48,308 nt of DNA, taken from an uncultured Clostridia bacterium. Lineage in GTDB: Bacteria; Bacillota; Clostridia; TANB77; CAG-508. Each line of letters begins with the position of its first letter. The stretch's first letter is position 1. The position numbers and the translations under genes were made by a program. The stretch spans positions 1-48,308 of the forward strand of contig CASCUT010000011.1 in the NCBI GenBank assembly GCA_949155365.1. The letters are read 5' to 3'. Shown here piece by piece: positions 34,750 through 43,048 of this stretch. The notes beneath the pieces were generated by a model. That model was given only the letters and a program-made list of their open reading frames with translations. It searched no databases and was not told the origin of the DNA.

Positions 34750-34779
34750 AAATAAGCCAATTATAAAATCAGCTTATTT
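34750..34779 (-). terminator. Terminator of argS
   Basis: Eight-base arms AAATAAGC (34750-34757) and GCTTATTT (34772-34779). On the minus strand it is followed by TTGTTTTTTTG. It follows the argS stop by about 50 bases. Confidence -1.
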
Positions 34780-34831
34780 CTTATTATTTATCTTTTATCA
34801 CTATTGTATTACATATGTCTGTCTAATATTT

Positions 34832-36535
34832 TTACATTCTATTTGGCATTTCAATTCCAAGCAAACTAGCACCCGTTTTTAATATATTCCCTACTACATA
34901 ACTTAAATATAGTCTAGCATCTTGTTTGTCTTTATCTTCCCCAATAATTTTATTTGCATTGTAAAAACTACTAAAGCTTTGGCTTAAATCTATTAAGTAT
35001 CTTGCTAAAATCGATGGTTCATTTTTATCTGCTACTTGTTTTAGTGTTTCTTCAAAATTTGAAATCGTTTTGGCAACTTCAAAAGAAGCCTTATCCGATA
35101 AAACTGAAACTTGTATTTCTTCATAGTTTGGTACATATCCTGCTTTTTCTAGTACGCTTTTGGTTCTTACATAAATGTATTGAATATAAGGACCTGTTTC
35201 TCCTTGGAAGTTTAGCATAGTATCCCAATCAAATATTTCATCTTTAATTCTACTTGCAGATAAATCATTAAAAATAACAGCTCCTAATCCTACTTTTCTT
35301 GCGACTTCTTCTTTTTCTTCTAATTCTGGATTTTTTTCTTCAATTATTTTTAACGCTCTTGTAATTGCTTCATTTAATAATTCTTCTAGTTTTACTATAT
35401 TTCCTTCTCTGGTTGACATTTTCCCTGTTTTTAGCCTCACCATTCCAAAAGGAACATGCTCTAATCCATCTGTATATTTTTCGTCCATTCCTAATAATTT
35501 TGCTACTTCAAATACTTGTTTAAAGTGTAATACTTGTTCATAAGAAGTAACATATAGAGCTTTATCAAAGTTATAATTTCTTGCACGATATAAAATTGCT
35601 GCCAAATCCCTTGTAGCATAAGTAGTAGAACCATTTGTTTTTTCAATAATACATGGTGCCATATTTTCTAATTCAATTACTCTAGCACCTTCCGATGGTA
35701 CTAACTTTCCTGTATTTTCTAAAGTCTCTACCACTTCTTGCATTTTATCAGAATAGAAAGCTTCTCCATTCCAAGAATCGAATTTGCTTCCTAGCATATC
35801 ATAAACTTTTTGGAATTCTTTTAAACTTAGTTCTCTAAATCTAGTCCATATTTCTACACAGTATGGGTCTTTGTCTTCTAATTTTTTAAAGTTATTACGG
35901 CAATTTTCTAAAACTTGTTCGTCTTCTTTGCAAAGTTCGTTAATTCTAATATATATCTTTGTTAATTCGTCAATTGGATTTGATTCTACATCATATTCTT
36001 TTCCCCATAGTTTATAACCTTCTATTAACTTTCCAAACTGTGTTCCATAATCGCCCAAATGATTGATACCAGTTACCTGATAATTTAGGAATTTATAAAT
36101 ATTATATAAAGCGCCCCCTATTACAGTAGAACGTAAATGTCCTATATGAAATGGCTTGGCAATATTAGGTGCAGAGTAGTCTATTACTACACTTTTTCCT
36201 TCTCCTATTTTAGAGTTTCCATATTGCTCTTGTTTTTCATGATATTCTTTTAAGACACTTTCTACAAGACTCGTATTATTGGCATAAAAATTGATATAAC
36301 CACCTACAATTTCAATTTTTTTGATAATAGAAGCTTCTATTTTCAATTTTTCTTTGATTTCTTCTGCAATAACAGGTGGTGCTTTTCTCAATTCTTTGGC
36401 AAGTTTAAAACAAGGAAACGCATAATCTCCCATTGTAGTGTCTTTTGGTATTTCTATATAACTCTTTAATTCTTCTTTTTCTAATCCTGTTGCCTTTTCA
36501 ATTTCTTGTGCAATGATTTCTTTAAAATCTAACAT
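34832..36535 (-). CDS. argS: Arginyl-tRNA synthetase
   Basis: A 567-residue class I synthetase that charges tRNA-Arg. The N-terminal tRNA-binding part is followed by SAPNIAKPFHIGHLRST with HIGH at residues 130-133. The KMSKS loop appears as KMSTREGN, and SAPNIAKP is the usual arginine-site block. The C-terminal anticodon-binding end is complete (NILKTGASLLGIEMPNRM). Length is normal for bacteria. AGGAG lies before ATG at 36535. It is a single-gene unit with a clear promoter and terminator, and codon use matches its AT-rich surroundings. Confidence -1.
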   Translation of the reverse strand: MLDFKEIIAQEIEKATGLEKEELKSYIEIPKDTTMGDYAFPCFKLAKELRKAPPVIAEEIKEKLKIEASIIKKIEIVGGYINFYANNTSLVESVLKEYHEKQEQYGNSKIGEGKSVVIDYSAPNIAKPFHIGHLRSTVIGGALYNIYKFLNYQVTGINHLGDYGTQFGKLIEGYKLWGKEYDVESNPIDELTKIYIRINELCKEDEQVLENCRNNFKKLEDKDPYCVEIWTRFRELSLKEFQKVYDMLGSKFDSWNGEAFYSDKMQEVVETLENTGKLVPSEGARVIELENMAPCIIEKTNGSTTYATRDLAAILYRARNYNFDKALYVTSYEQVLHFKQVFEVAKLLGMDEKYTDGLEHVPFGMVRLKTGKMSTREGNIVKLEELLNEAITRALKIIEEKNPELEEKEEVARKVGLGAVIFNDLSASRIKDEIFDWDTMLNFQGETGPYIQYIYVRTKSVLEKAGYVPNYEEIQVSVLSDKASFEVAKTISNFEETLKQVADKNEPSILARYLIDLSQSFSSFYNANKIIGEDKDKQDARLYLSYVVGNILKTGASLLGIEMPNRM

Positions 36536-36572
36536 TATTTTTCTCCTCTATTTACTAAAATTTTACTTTTTT

Positions 36573-36601
36573 ATTTTAACAAAAAAATTCACATATTTCA
36601 A
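36573..36601 (-). promoter_or_regulatory. Promoter of argS
   Basis: TTGAAA (36596-36601), 17 bases ending TGT, then TAAAAT (36573-36578) on the minus strand, giving an extended -10. No T-box leader is visible in the short region between promoter and gene. Confidence -1.
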
Positions 36602-36618
36602 TGATTTTATAAAAATAA

Positions 36619-36646
36619 TTGACTATTTTCTATTTTATGTTAATAT
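36619..36646 (+). promoter_or_regulatory. Plus-strand promoter of the small membrane protein pair
   Basis: TTGACT (36619-36624), 16 bases ending TGT, TAATAT (36641-36646): an extended -10 promoter facing away from argS. Confidence -1.
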
Positions 36647-36684
36647 GTAATTATTAATTATATTATGAAGGGAGATTTTTCATT

Positions 36685-36801
36685 ATGGCTCGGAGCATTT
36701 TAATTTTGTATGGTTCTTTCTTTTTAGCACTTATATTAACTCACCTCTGTATCCACATTTATCTTAACTGTAAATTACAAAATCTTTATACAACTAAGTA
36801 G
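36685..36801 (+). CDS. 38-residue single-span membrane peptide
   Basis: A short frame with AAGGGAGA before ATG at 36685. It reads MARSILILYGSFFLALIL and ends NLYTTK. One membrane helix covers about residues 4-27. It is followed 16 bases later by another small membrane protein with its own AAGGAAGA site, and both lie behind one promoter. No homologue is recognised. Good ribosome site, promoter and position make it likely real. Confidence -1.
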   Translation: MARSILILYGSFFLALILTHLCIHIYLNCKLQNLYTTK

Positions 36802-36817
36802 AAAGGAAGATTCCACT

Positions 36818-37108
36818 ATGACAACACTTCTCATTGTTACTCTCATCGTTCTACTCTTTATCATCGGCATCCGTATCTATGCCAATCACAGAATGGAATA
36901 TCTGTATGACAAATTAATGTCTCAGACCTTTCGTTCTGATAAGGTCGCTTATGCACGAACATTTGCTGAATTGTTAAGGTTTAGAAAACGTTTCTTTCTT
37001 TTCTTAAACTATTACACAAGAGTTGAACGCTTTAAATCATGCTATCGTAGCTTCAAAATGGAATTTCCTGAGGCTTGCGAAACCTTGGAAAATCTGTATT
37101 TAAATTAA
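36818..37108 (+). CDS. Small membrane protein of unknown function
   Basis: A 96-residue protein with one N-terminal membrane helix (residues 3-20: TLLIVTLIVLLFIIGIRI) and a basic, aromatic cytoplasmic part (RFRKRFFLFLNYYTRVERF). No family is recognised. It shares an operon with the 38-residue peptide and ends at a strong terminator. It uses more C- and G-ending codons (CTC, ATC, GTC) than the AT-rich minus-strand genes beside it. Confidence -1.
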   Translation: MTTLLIVTLIVLLFIIGIRIYANHRMEYLYDKLMSQTFRSDKVAYARTFAELLRFRKRFFLFLNYYTRVERFKSCYRSFKMEFPEACETLENLYLN

Positions 37109-37120
37109 TCTCTTCTATAG

Positions 37121-37147
37121 AAGATGCCTCTTACATGGAGGCATCTT
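37121..37147 (+). terminator. Terminator of the small membrane protein operon
   Basis: Perfect 10-base arms AAGATGCCTC (37121-37130) and GAGGCATCTT (37138-37147), a 7-base loop, then TGCTTTTTATT on the plus strand. Confidence -1.
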
Positions 37148-37228
37148 TGCTTTTTATTCCTTCTTTTCTTATTCAGTCTATTTTTCCTAAGTACAATATA
37201 AAGTTACATAATTTTTCCCAAAATTCTT

Positions 37229-37257
37229 TTGACATATTCTACATAATGTGTTATACT
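37229..37257 (+). promoter_or_regulatory. Strong plus-strand promoter of the 153-residue protein gene
   Basis: TTGACA (37229-37234), 17 bases ending TGT, TATACT (37252-37257). The -35 box is perfect and the -10 is extended. Confidence -1.
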
Positions 37258-37303
37258 AATTCAGTAACGTAAACCATAGTAAAAGAAAGGTTAGGGAAAG
37301 ACT

Positions 37304-37765
37304 ATGAGAAGAAAAGAACTTCAGGAACTGGTTAACGAACTGCAGAGCATTTCTGATGCATTATATTCTGCTACAGGCGACGAGGACTCGACTACAGATT
37401 TAATGCGTTTGTGTACTCTTATGGCACGGCTGAAGAGTTATCCTCCGTATAGTGCAATGGCCGACAATGTTCTAAATGCCATCGACACCTACACTAAGAA
37501 AAAAGACAGGCCTGCTCTGGTTGCTGTCGTTGCCGAAACAGAAGGTGTAATTAGTTTCTTCAATGAGAAGTTGGAAAACTCTGTTGCGAACATGTTGAAA
37601 AAAGGCTACGAAGAGGCAAAGGACAGGATCGATGCAGTCATTCCGGAGGAAGTAAAGGATGCTTGCGAAGAGACGGTTGCACAGGTAAAAACCGCTGGTC
37701 GAAAAGTGGAGAAAACTGCCAAATCTAGAATTCGCAGTTGGCTTCTCTCAGATGATGATGAGTAA
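37304..37765 (+). CDS. Soluble alpha-helical protein of unknown function
   Basis: A 153-residue charged, mostly helical protein with no signal or membrane segment. It starts MRRKELQELVNELQSISDAL and ends SWLLSDDDE. The centre (residues 55-95) is helix-rich, and a Lys/Glu-rich helix (KGYEEAKDRIDAVIPEEV) precedes the tail. No family is recognised. Base use stands out: GAC GAG GAC TCG-type codons, many G and C third positions, far from the AT-rich genes around it, which suggests transfer from another genome. It has its own strong promoter and a very stable terminator. The GGTTAGGGAAAG leader is the ribosome site. Confidence -1.
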   Translation: MRRKELQELVNELQSISDALYSATGDEDSTTDLMRLCTLMARLKSYPPYSAMADNVLNAIDTYTKKKDRPALVAVVAETEGVISFFNEKLENSVANMLKKGYEEAKDRIDAVIPEEVKDACEETVAQVKTAGRKVEKTAKSRIRSWLLSDDDE

Positions 37766-37786
37766 TCTTTGATCTGCATAACCTTT

Positions 37787-37818
37787 AAGAGGCGAGGAAA
37801 TCATTTTCCTTGCCTCTT
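37787..37818 (+). terminator. Terminator of the 153-residue protein gene
   Basis: Fourteen-base arms (37787-37800 and 37805-37818) with one G-T pair and a TCAT loop, followed by TCTTATTTT on the plus strand. On the minus strand the following bases are not T-rich, so it does not clearly serve the phosphofructokinase gene. Confidence -1.
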
Positions 37819-37863
37819 TCTTATTTTGAGATTTTTTGGTACGTCCCAAAAATCTTTCGAATC

Positions 37864-39003
37864 TTATTCTCCTAAATTAATGCCAATATTTCTTGCTGTT
37901 TTTACTAAATCATGATCCATTGTAACAATTCTAACATTGCTTTCTTTGGTTCCACCTTGTACTGCTCCTATTTCTTTGTTGTCTCCTACTACATCTTCTA
38001 AATCTACATAGTCTAGCTTTCCATCTTTTAATACTGTAAGAACATTAAATTTTTCTTGTAATGCAAGTTCCATTGCTTTTGCTCCATATTTAGTAGAAAG
38101 GACTCTATCAAATGCGGTTGGAGTTCCTCCTCTTTGCATATAACCAAGCACGGTACATCTTGCTGTTAATCCTGTTAATTCTTCTAATTGTTTTGCTACT
38201 TTTTCTCCTGCTCCTCCAAGTTGGATATTGATAACACCTGCTCCTCCGTCACGTTCACTTGCTACTGATACTTCTCCACCTTTTGGGAAAGCACCTTCTG
38301 AAACAACGACAATACTAAAGTTTTTACCTATAGCTTGTCTTCTTTTGATTGCTTCTGCTGCTTTGTTGATATCATATGGAATTTCTGGAATTAAAGCGAC
38401 ATCTGCTCCTCCTGCAATCGCAGATTCTAAGGCAATCCATCCTGCTTCTCTTCCCATTACTTCTAATACCATAATTCTATGGTGTGTTTCTGCTGTGGTA
38501 TGAAGTCTATCTAATGCTTCTGTTGCAACAGATACTGCTGTGTTGTATCCAAAGGTAATATCGGTACATGCGACATCATTATCGATTGTTTTTGGAACAC
38601 CAATCACATTAATTCCTCTTAAGGAAAAGTCTCTTGCTGATTTTTGAGTGCTGTCTCCTCCTAATGTAAAGATACAGTCAAATCCATCTTCTTTTACGTT
38701 TTGTACACATTTTTCTGATAAGTCTTGGTAAGTTACATTTCCGTTTTCATCAACTACTTTATAATGGAACACATTAGCATTGGTAGAAGATGAAATAATA
38801 GAACCACCTTTTTGTAAAATACCTGATGCTGTATTGCTACTGCTTAATTTGATATAATCGTTTTTTAATAAACCACGATATCCATCAATAAACCCGTAAC
38901 ATTCTACGTTATTGCTTTCTGCTGTTTTTACAATTGCACGAATAACCGCGTTAAACCCTGATACGTCTCCTCCATTTGCTAATATTGCTACTTTTTTTAC
39001 CAT
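37864..39003 (-). CDS. pfkA: 6-phosphofructokinase (PfkA family, unusual nucleotide-site residues)
   Basis: A 379-residue enzyme of glycolysis that phosphorylates fructose 6-phosphate. Motifs: ILANGGDVSGFNAVIRAI (residues 7-24), GGDST at 115-119, PKTIDND at 137-143 with catalytic Asp141, MGREAGWIAL, LIPEIPYD, and LGYMQRGGTPTAFDR. The residue after GGD is normally Gly in ATP enzymes and Asp in pyrophosphate enzymes; here it is Ser118. Lys138 in PKTIDND is the residue typical of pyrophosphate users and mixed groups. Donor (ATP or PPi) therefore cannot be fixed. An AGGAGG site precedes ATG at 39003. Confidence -1.
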   Translation of the reverse strand: MVKKVAILANGGDVSGFNAVIRAIVKTAESNNVECYGFIDGYRGLLKNDYIKLSSSNTASGILQKGGSIISSSTNANVFHYKVVDENGNVTYQDLSEKCVQNVKEDGFDCIFTLGGDSTQKSARDFSLRGINVIGVPKTIDNDVACTDITFGYNTAVSVATEALDRLHTTAETHHRIMVLEVMGREAGWIALESAIAGGADVALIPEIPYDINKAAEAIKRRQAIGKNFSIVVVSEGAFPKGGEVSVASERDGGAGVINIQLGGAGEKVAKQLEELTGLTARCTVLGYMQRGGTPTAFDRVLSTKYGAKAMELALQEKFNVLTVLKDGKLDYVDLEDVVGDNKEIGAVQGGTKESNVRIVTMDHDLVKTARNIGINLGE

Positions 39004-39045
39004 TTTAATTCCTCCTAATTTTTTCTCATTTTTTCCATGTTATTT

Positions 39046-39073
39046 ATTATATCAATTATTTCATTTTTTACAA
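39046..39073 (-). promoter_or_regulatory. Promoter of the phosphofructokinase gene
   Basis: TTGTAA (39068-39073), 16 bases, perfect TATAAT (39046-39051) on the minus strand. Confidence -1.
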
Positions 39074-39171
39074 CATCTTTTTGCATTTTTTATAAAAAAT
39101 GTTGCTTTTTCTTCTCTTTTCTAATATATTTTTTGTAAATCGTTAACTTCCTTACATTCTTTGCTATCTTT

Positions 39172-39206
39172 AAATGAGAGTGACCTAAAAATAGTCACTC
39201 TCATTT
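39172..39206. terminator. Strong hairpin at the end of the spoIIIA operon
   Basis: Perfect 13-base arms (39172-39184 and 39194-39206) with a 9-base loop. It lies 41 bases beyond the spoIIIAH stop, in the right place to end that operon. The better T-run (ATTTTTGC, then TTCTTTTT) is on the plus strand, so it may work in both directions. Confidence -1.
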
Positions 39207-39247
39207 TTGCTTCTTTTTAATATTAAGTTTAATATCTATGTTAAATT

Positions 39248-39913
39248 CTATTTATTACTAATATGTATATTAGTAATTTCTACTTGCATTTCTCTTGCAA
39301 TGATATTTTGAATTTGTGCAATTTGCTCTTGTGTTAGTTTATCTGCTTTTACCACAACACTAATACTTTTATCGTTAACAAAAATAATTACTTCTTCCAT
39401 TCCTTTTGTTTTTATTAAATTTTCACATATCATAATTTTATTTTTGATGGTATTGATATTTTGAATTTCTGTTTGTGCAATTGTTTTTTGTGCTTCTCCT
39501 ATGGATTGATTTTCTAATATTTTTTGGTAACTTTCTATCATCTGTGAATACATATTTTCTCTATTTAAACGAGAAGAAGAAAAGTATTCTTTTGTTTCTT
39601 CTTTGGCGGTTGTATTTGTTTCTGCTACAATTTCATTTTTCTCCTTTGGTATTTCATTTGTGTTTTCTATTATGGTATTACTTTCTACTACTTCTTCATT
39701 TTGTTCTACAATTCCATTACTACTCACTAATTTTGCATCTCCTATTCCCGCATATTGTGTACCATCTTCTACTCCACTTGTTGCTATGGTATTTTCCTGA
39801 TTTGCTGTATAATTTAGGTAACCTGCTGAAACCAACATTAATGCAATTACTAAAATAATAATTTGATTTCTTTTTAAGATTTTCATTTTTTCACTAATAC
39901 TAGACACCATCAT
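39248..39913 (-). CDS. spoIIIAH: Stage III sporulation protein AH
   Basis: A 221-residue protein with one N-terminal membrane helix (about residues 17-33) and an extracytoplasmic part. The C-terminal region (SRLNRENMYSQMIESYQKIL, then GMEEVIIFVNDKSISVVVKADKL and QIQNIIAREMQVEITNIHIS) is the ring-forming YscJ-like domain. In Bacillus SpoIIIAH on the mother-cell side binds SpoIIQ in the forespore to form a channel during engulfment. AGGAGG lies 9 bases before ATG at 39913. It is the last gene of the operon and is intact, while spoIIIAG just before it is not. Confidence -1.
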   Translation of the reverse strand: MMVSSISEKMKILKRNQIIILVIALMLVSAGYLNYTANQENTIATSGVEDGTQYAGIGDAKLVSSNGIVEQNEEVVESNTIIENTNEIPKEKNEIVAETNTTAKEETKEYFSSSRLNRENMYSQMIESYQKILENQSIGEAQKTIAQTEIQNINTIKNKIMICENLIKTKGMEEVIIFVNDKSISVVVKADKLTQEQIAQIQNIIAREMQVEITNIHISNK

Positions 39914-39941
39914 CTAATACTTCCTCCTTTTCTCTTTTTGA

Positions 39942-40567
39942 TTAATTTGCCATCTCAAATACTTGAATTTTATGTGTTGCAAGGCCTGTTACTGCTTCGA
40001 TTGCTTGCACAATATTGGTTTTTATTGTACTATCCTTTGCTCCTACTGCTGTTATAATTGCTCCTTCTATCTTCGGTTTTACGATACTTTGCGTAACAGG
40101 TACCTTTTCTCCCTCTATTTCTTGGTAAATGACTTCTTTTTTGCTAGAGCTTTGTGTTATCTTCCTATTTCCGTCCACCGAGATGCGGTTTCTTCCGTAT
40201 CACTTCTAGTACTATCTTCATTATACATAGCAACTGTTTGACTACTTTCAGAATACGTTAATAGCACTTTTGCTTCTCCCACGCCTTGCATTTTTTTTAA
40301 TATTTCTTCTAACTTTCGTTCTAATGTACCATCTTCGTTTTCTTTCTTTTCTTGCTTATTATCTACCTGTGCTAATACTTTTTCTGTATTACTTTGTGTG
40401 TTGCTTTTTGTTTTTTTATCTCCATTCCATATCGTATTCATTATTATAATGGTTATGATTAGAATCACAATAAAAACAGCCAAATTTTCGATTTTCCTTT
40501 TATTGTTGCCCTCTCCTTTCAAAGAAAACAATTCTTTTAATTTCTTTCGTTTTTCTTCTAACATCAT
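39942..40567 (-). pseudogene. spoIIIAG: Stage III sporulation protein AG, frameshifted
   Basis: The first frame (40157-40567, 136 codons) has the N-terminal membrane helix (FIVILIITIIIMNTIWN) and LEEILKKMQGVGEAKVLLTYSESS. It reaches SDTEETAS and then drifts to a stop. The next frame (39942-40178) continues GNRKITQSSSKKEVIYQEIEG, then the IEGAIITAVGAKDS block and the IEAVTGLATHKIQVFEM end. Family members read EET, a short GG segment, then R, exactly across this junction. The shift needs two extra bases or one lost base. Removing the bases at 40173 and 40180 restores a Ser-Gly-Gly-Gly-Asn-Arg reading. The second frame starts at a GTG with no ribosome site, so it is a fragment. This is either a true mutation or a sequence error. 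Confidence -1.
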
Positions 40568-40582
40568 TTATCCCTTCTTTCT

Positions 40583-41200
40583 TTAGTAAATAATAATATC
40601 TTTTATTTCATACACAGAAGTTAAATATTCTTTTATTTCCTTCTTTTCTCTTTCTGCCAGCTTGCTTTTCGCTTCTTGTTTTTCTTTCTCTTTACTACCT
40701 CCTATTTTAATTTCTACTTCTTCAATTTCGGCAATATTTACTTGTTCTTCTATGTTTTCTTCTTTTACTTCTGCTCCTTTTTCAATCAATAAACTTATTT
40801 GCTTAATTTGATAGCTTTCTTCTTTTTCTATTTCCATTTCTATCTGCTTTACTTCATATCCTTTTTCTTTCAACTTTGCTTTCATATCTTTTTTTAAATT
40901 CGATTGATAAATTTCTTTGATATTTTGTTCATTTGTTTCTTCTATTTTAATATCCTTTGTATTTACTTCATATGTTTCCATTTTCTTCGTATACTCTTCT
41001 ATATTTAAAATAGAAGACAATTCAAAATCAGAATGAAAAAATTGATTTATTACTGGAGTAATGATGTTAAATACAACATATACCCCCAGTACTACTTTTA
41101 TGTATTTTTTACTATTCCCACTCGGTAATATCATCTCGATAATTGTGGTAACCACTACCGCAGTAATAATTCCTTGCAACCAAGAGTTTAGAAATCCCAT
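40583..41200 (-). CDS. spoIIIAF: Stage III sporulation protein AF
   Basis: A 205-residue protein. Two membrane helices near the N-terminus (WLQGIITAVVVTTIIEMILPSG and YIKVVLGVYVVFNIITPVI) are the conserved SpoIIIAF part. A long charged, mostly extracytoplasmic helical region follows. It is part of the mother-cell membrane channel complex SpoIIIA-SpoIIQ. The start MGFLNSW follows the spoIIIAE stop by 13 bases, with an AGGAG-like site within that gap. It is intact, as are spoIIIAE upstream and spoIIIAH downstream. Confidence -1.
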   Translation of the reverse strand: MGFLNSWLQGIITAVVVTTIIEMILPSGNSKKYIKVVLGVYVVFNIITPVINQFFHSDFELSSILNIEEYTKKMETYEVNTKDIKIEETNEQNIKEIYQSNLKKDMKAKLKEKGYEVKQIEMEIEKEESYQIKQISLLIEKGAEVKEENIEEQVNIAEIEEVEIKIGGSKEKEKQEAKSKLAEREKKEIKEYLTSVYEIKDIIIY

Positions 41201-41213
41201 TTTTTCTTTTCTC

Positions 41214-42371
41214 CTATCGATACATTAATCCACTATTTGAAATTTTCATAACCAGTGTTGTTCCTATGATTAGCATCACAGATAGACTGCATAAAATAGC
41301 AAGTAGCACTTTAAAAGTATCTCCCATCTGTGTTAATAATTTTACGATCTTCTCATCTGCTATTGGTTCACAAATAGCAGAGCCAATGTAATAGGTCATC
41401 ATCAGTAATGTTAATTTAATAATTGGGGTAATACAAATACCAATAATAACAATAACTCCCACAATCCCTACTGCATTTTTCAAAATAGAAGTACATCCAA
41501 TTATCGTATCTACTGCATCGCCTAATATTTTTCCTACAACTGGTATAAAACTAGATACTGCCGCCTTTGCTGTCTTTGCTGTAATTCCATCTACACTACT
41601 ACTTAAACTTCCTTCTAAAGATACTAAACTTACGAATAATGTTAATACTACTCCTAAAATCCAGACAACACCAGATTTAAAAAATTTAGATAATTTATCT
41701 AATTGGGCATGTTGTGATATCTTCGAAACAATTCCTAAGGCAGTTGAGGCAAGTACTATCGGAATGATTACATTTAAAATCAAGTTTCCTATAAATGTAA
41801 TCATAAATAATAAAATTGGTTGTAATAAATTGGCTGATATGATATTTCCCGTCGTTAGTACCAATGTTATTAAAATTGGTACTAATGTATTAGAAAAAGA
41901 AACTAAATTAGAAACAGAATCTTTTACCATAGTAATTACCTCTGCAAAATTTCCCATAATTAAGGTCACAATCAAAATGTATTGTACATAATAACTAATT
42001 TGGGCAATTCCTTTATTCTCCAGCCCTTCACTAATACTTTTCAAGATACTATGAATAATAATTACAATCATAATACTAGCAATTGTTTTAATAGAACCAA
42101 TCGTTTCTTTTCCCAATACTTGAAGTAGACTCTTTCCTAGTGCTTTATTATCAATATCTCCCTTTATTGCTGAATTCAACAAATCATTATAATCCGTATC
42201 TTCAAATACTTCAGAAGTATATTTTTTAGCTTCTTCTATAAATTGTGAAATCGGAATTGAGTTTTTCTGTGAAGTTAAAATTTCATCTTCTGCCATATTT
42301 TCTTCTGCATATCCAAAAGAGGGGTATAAGACCAAAAGCACAAAAATAAAAATGGCAATTATCTTTTTCAT
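41214..42371 (-). CDS. spoIIIAE: Stage III sporulation protein AE
   Basis: A 385-residue polytopic membrane protein, the largest channel component. The open frame starts at 42419, but ATG at 42371 with AAGGAG nine bases before it gives a good signal sequence (MKKIIAIFIFVLLVLYPSFG). Eight or so hydrophobic segments follow, with family blocks DYNDLLNSAIKGDIDNKALG, FIPVVGKILGDAVDTIIGC and GSAICEPIADEKIVKLL. It works with the other SpoIIIA proteins in the outer forespore membrane. It looks complete. Confidence -1.
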   Translation of the reverse strand: MKKIIAIFIFVLLVLYPSFGYAEENMAEDEILTSQKNSIPISQFIEEAKKYTSEVFEDTDYNDLLNSAIKGDIDNKALGKSLLQVLGKETIGSIKTIASIMIVIIIHSILKSISEGLENKGIAQISYYVQYILIVTLIMGNFAEVITMVKDSVSNLVSFSNTLVPILITLVLTTGNIISANLLQPILLFMITFIGNLILNVIIPIVLASTALGIVSKISQHAQLDKLSKFFKSGVVWILGVVLTLFVSLVSLEGSLSSSVDGITAKTAKAAVSSFIPVVGKILGDAVDTIIGCTSILKNAVGIVGVIVIIGICITPIIKLTLLMMTYYIGSAICEPIADEKIVKLLTQMGDTFKVLLAILCSLSVMLIIGTTLVMKISNSGLMYR

Positions 42372-42418
42372 TTGTTTCTCCTTTTTGGAAATTCTAAGTT
42401 TGATACTTCTAACCTCCA

Positions 42419-42806
42419 TTATGGTAAAATTTTTAGAATTGTTTCTAGTAATCCTGCAATAATAGGAATAGACATAGAAACAATAATCACCTTTCCCCCC
42501 ATATCCACCTTGCTAGCAATTGCTGTTTCTCCACAATCTTTGCAAATACTAACTGCAAACTCTGTCAAAATAGCAATCCCCGTTATCTTAATTAATAAGC
42601 TAATAAATTCCTGATGAATGGAAATTTTCCCTGCCAAATTACTTAGTAAGTCGATAATCCCTGAAATTTTTGAAAAAATTAAGGTTAATATCAAAGCACC
42701 TGCTAGCAATGAAACATACATAACAAACTCTGGTTTATATTGTTTTAATATCACAATTAGAATAAGGGCAACTAAGCCTATTCCGTATTATTTTTACAAT
42801 TTCCAT
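42419..42806 (-). pseudogene. spoIIIAD: Stage III sporulation protein AD, frameshifted near codon 8
   Basis: ATG at 42806 has GGAGG at good distance and reads MEIVKII in the first frame, then departs from the family. The frame one base on reads GIGLVALILIVILKQYKPEF and continues to a full C-terminus (AVSICKDCGETAIASKVDMGGKV, then LLETILKILP). Dropping one base at 42785 joins the two into a normal 128-residue SpoIIIAD. Without this the long part would have to start at a GTG with no ribosome site. Protein role: a small membrane part of the SpoIIIA-SpoIIQ channel. The remaining sequence is free of stops, so the change is recent or a sequencing error. Confidence -1.
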
Positions 42807-42829
42807 ATATCCTCCATGTCCCCAATGGA

Positions 42830-43024
42830 CTATAGTCCAAATATGGTTCTTACTGTATCAAACAAGGTACTAATTTCTTTTATTACCATAGTTAATACGA
42901 TAACTAGTCCTGCTAGTGTAGTCATCATTGCTTGGTCTTCTCTTCCTGCTCGTACTAATACTTGATGTAAGACGGCTACTAATATTCCGATTGCTGCTAT
43001 TTTGAATAATAAATTGATATCCAT
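42830..43024 (-). CDS. spoIIIAC: Stage III sporulation protein AC
   Basis: A 64-residue protein with two membrane helices, MDINLLFKIAAIGILVAVLHQVL and TTLAGLVIVLTMVIKEI, linked by RAGREDQAMM. Length and pattern match SpoIIIAC exactly. An AAGGGAG site precedes the ATG, and the stop lies 23 bases before the spoIIIAD start. It is intact. Confidence -1.
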   Translation of the reverse strand: MDINLLFKIAAIGILVAVLHQVLVRAGREDQAMMTTLAGLVIVLTMVIKEISTLFDTVRTIFGL

Positions 43025-43048
43025 TGTTTTTCTCCCTTTCTTTTGTTT

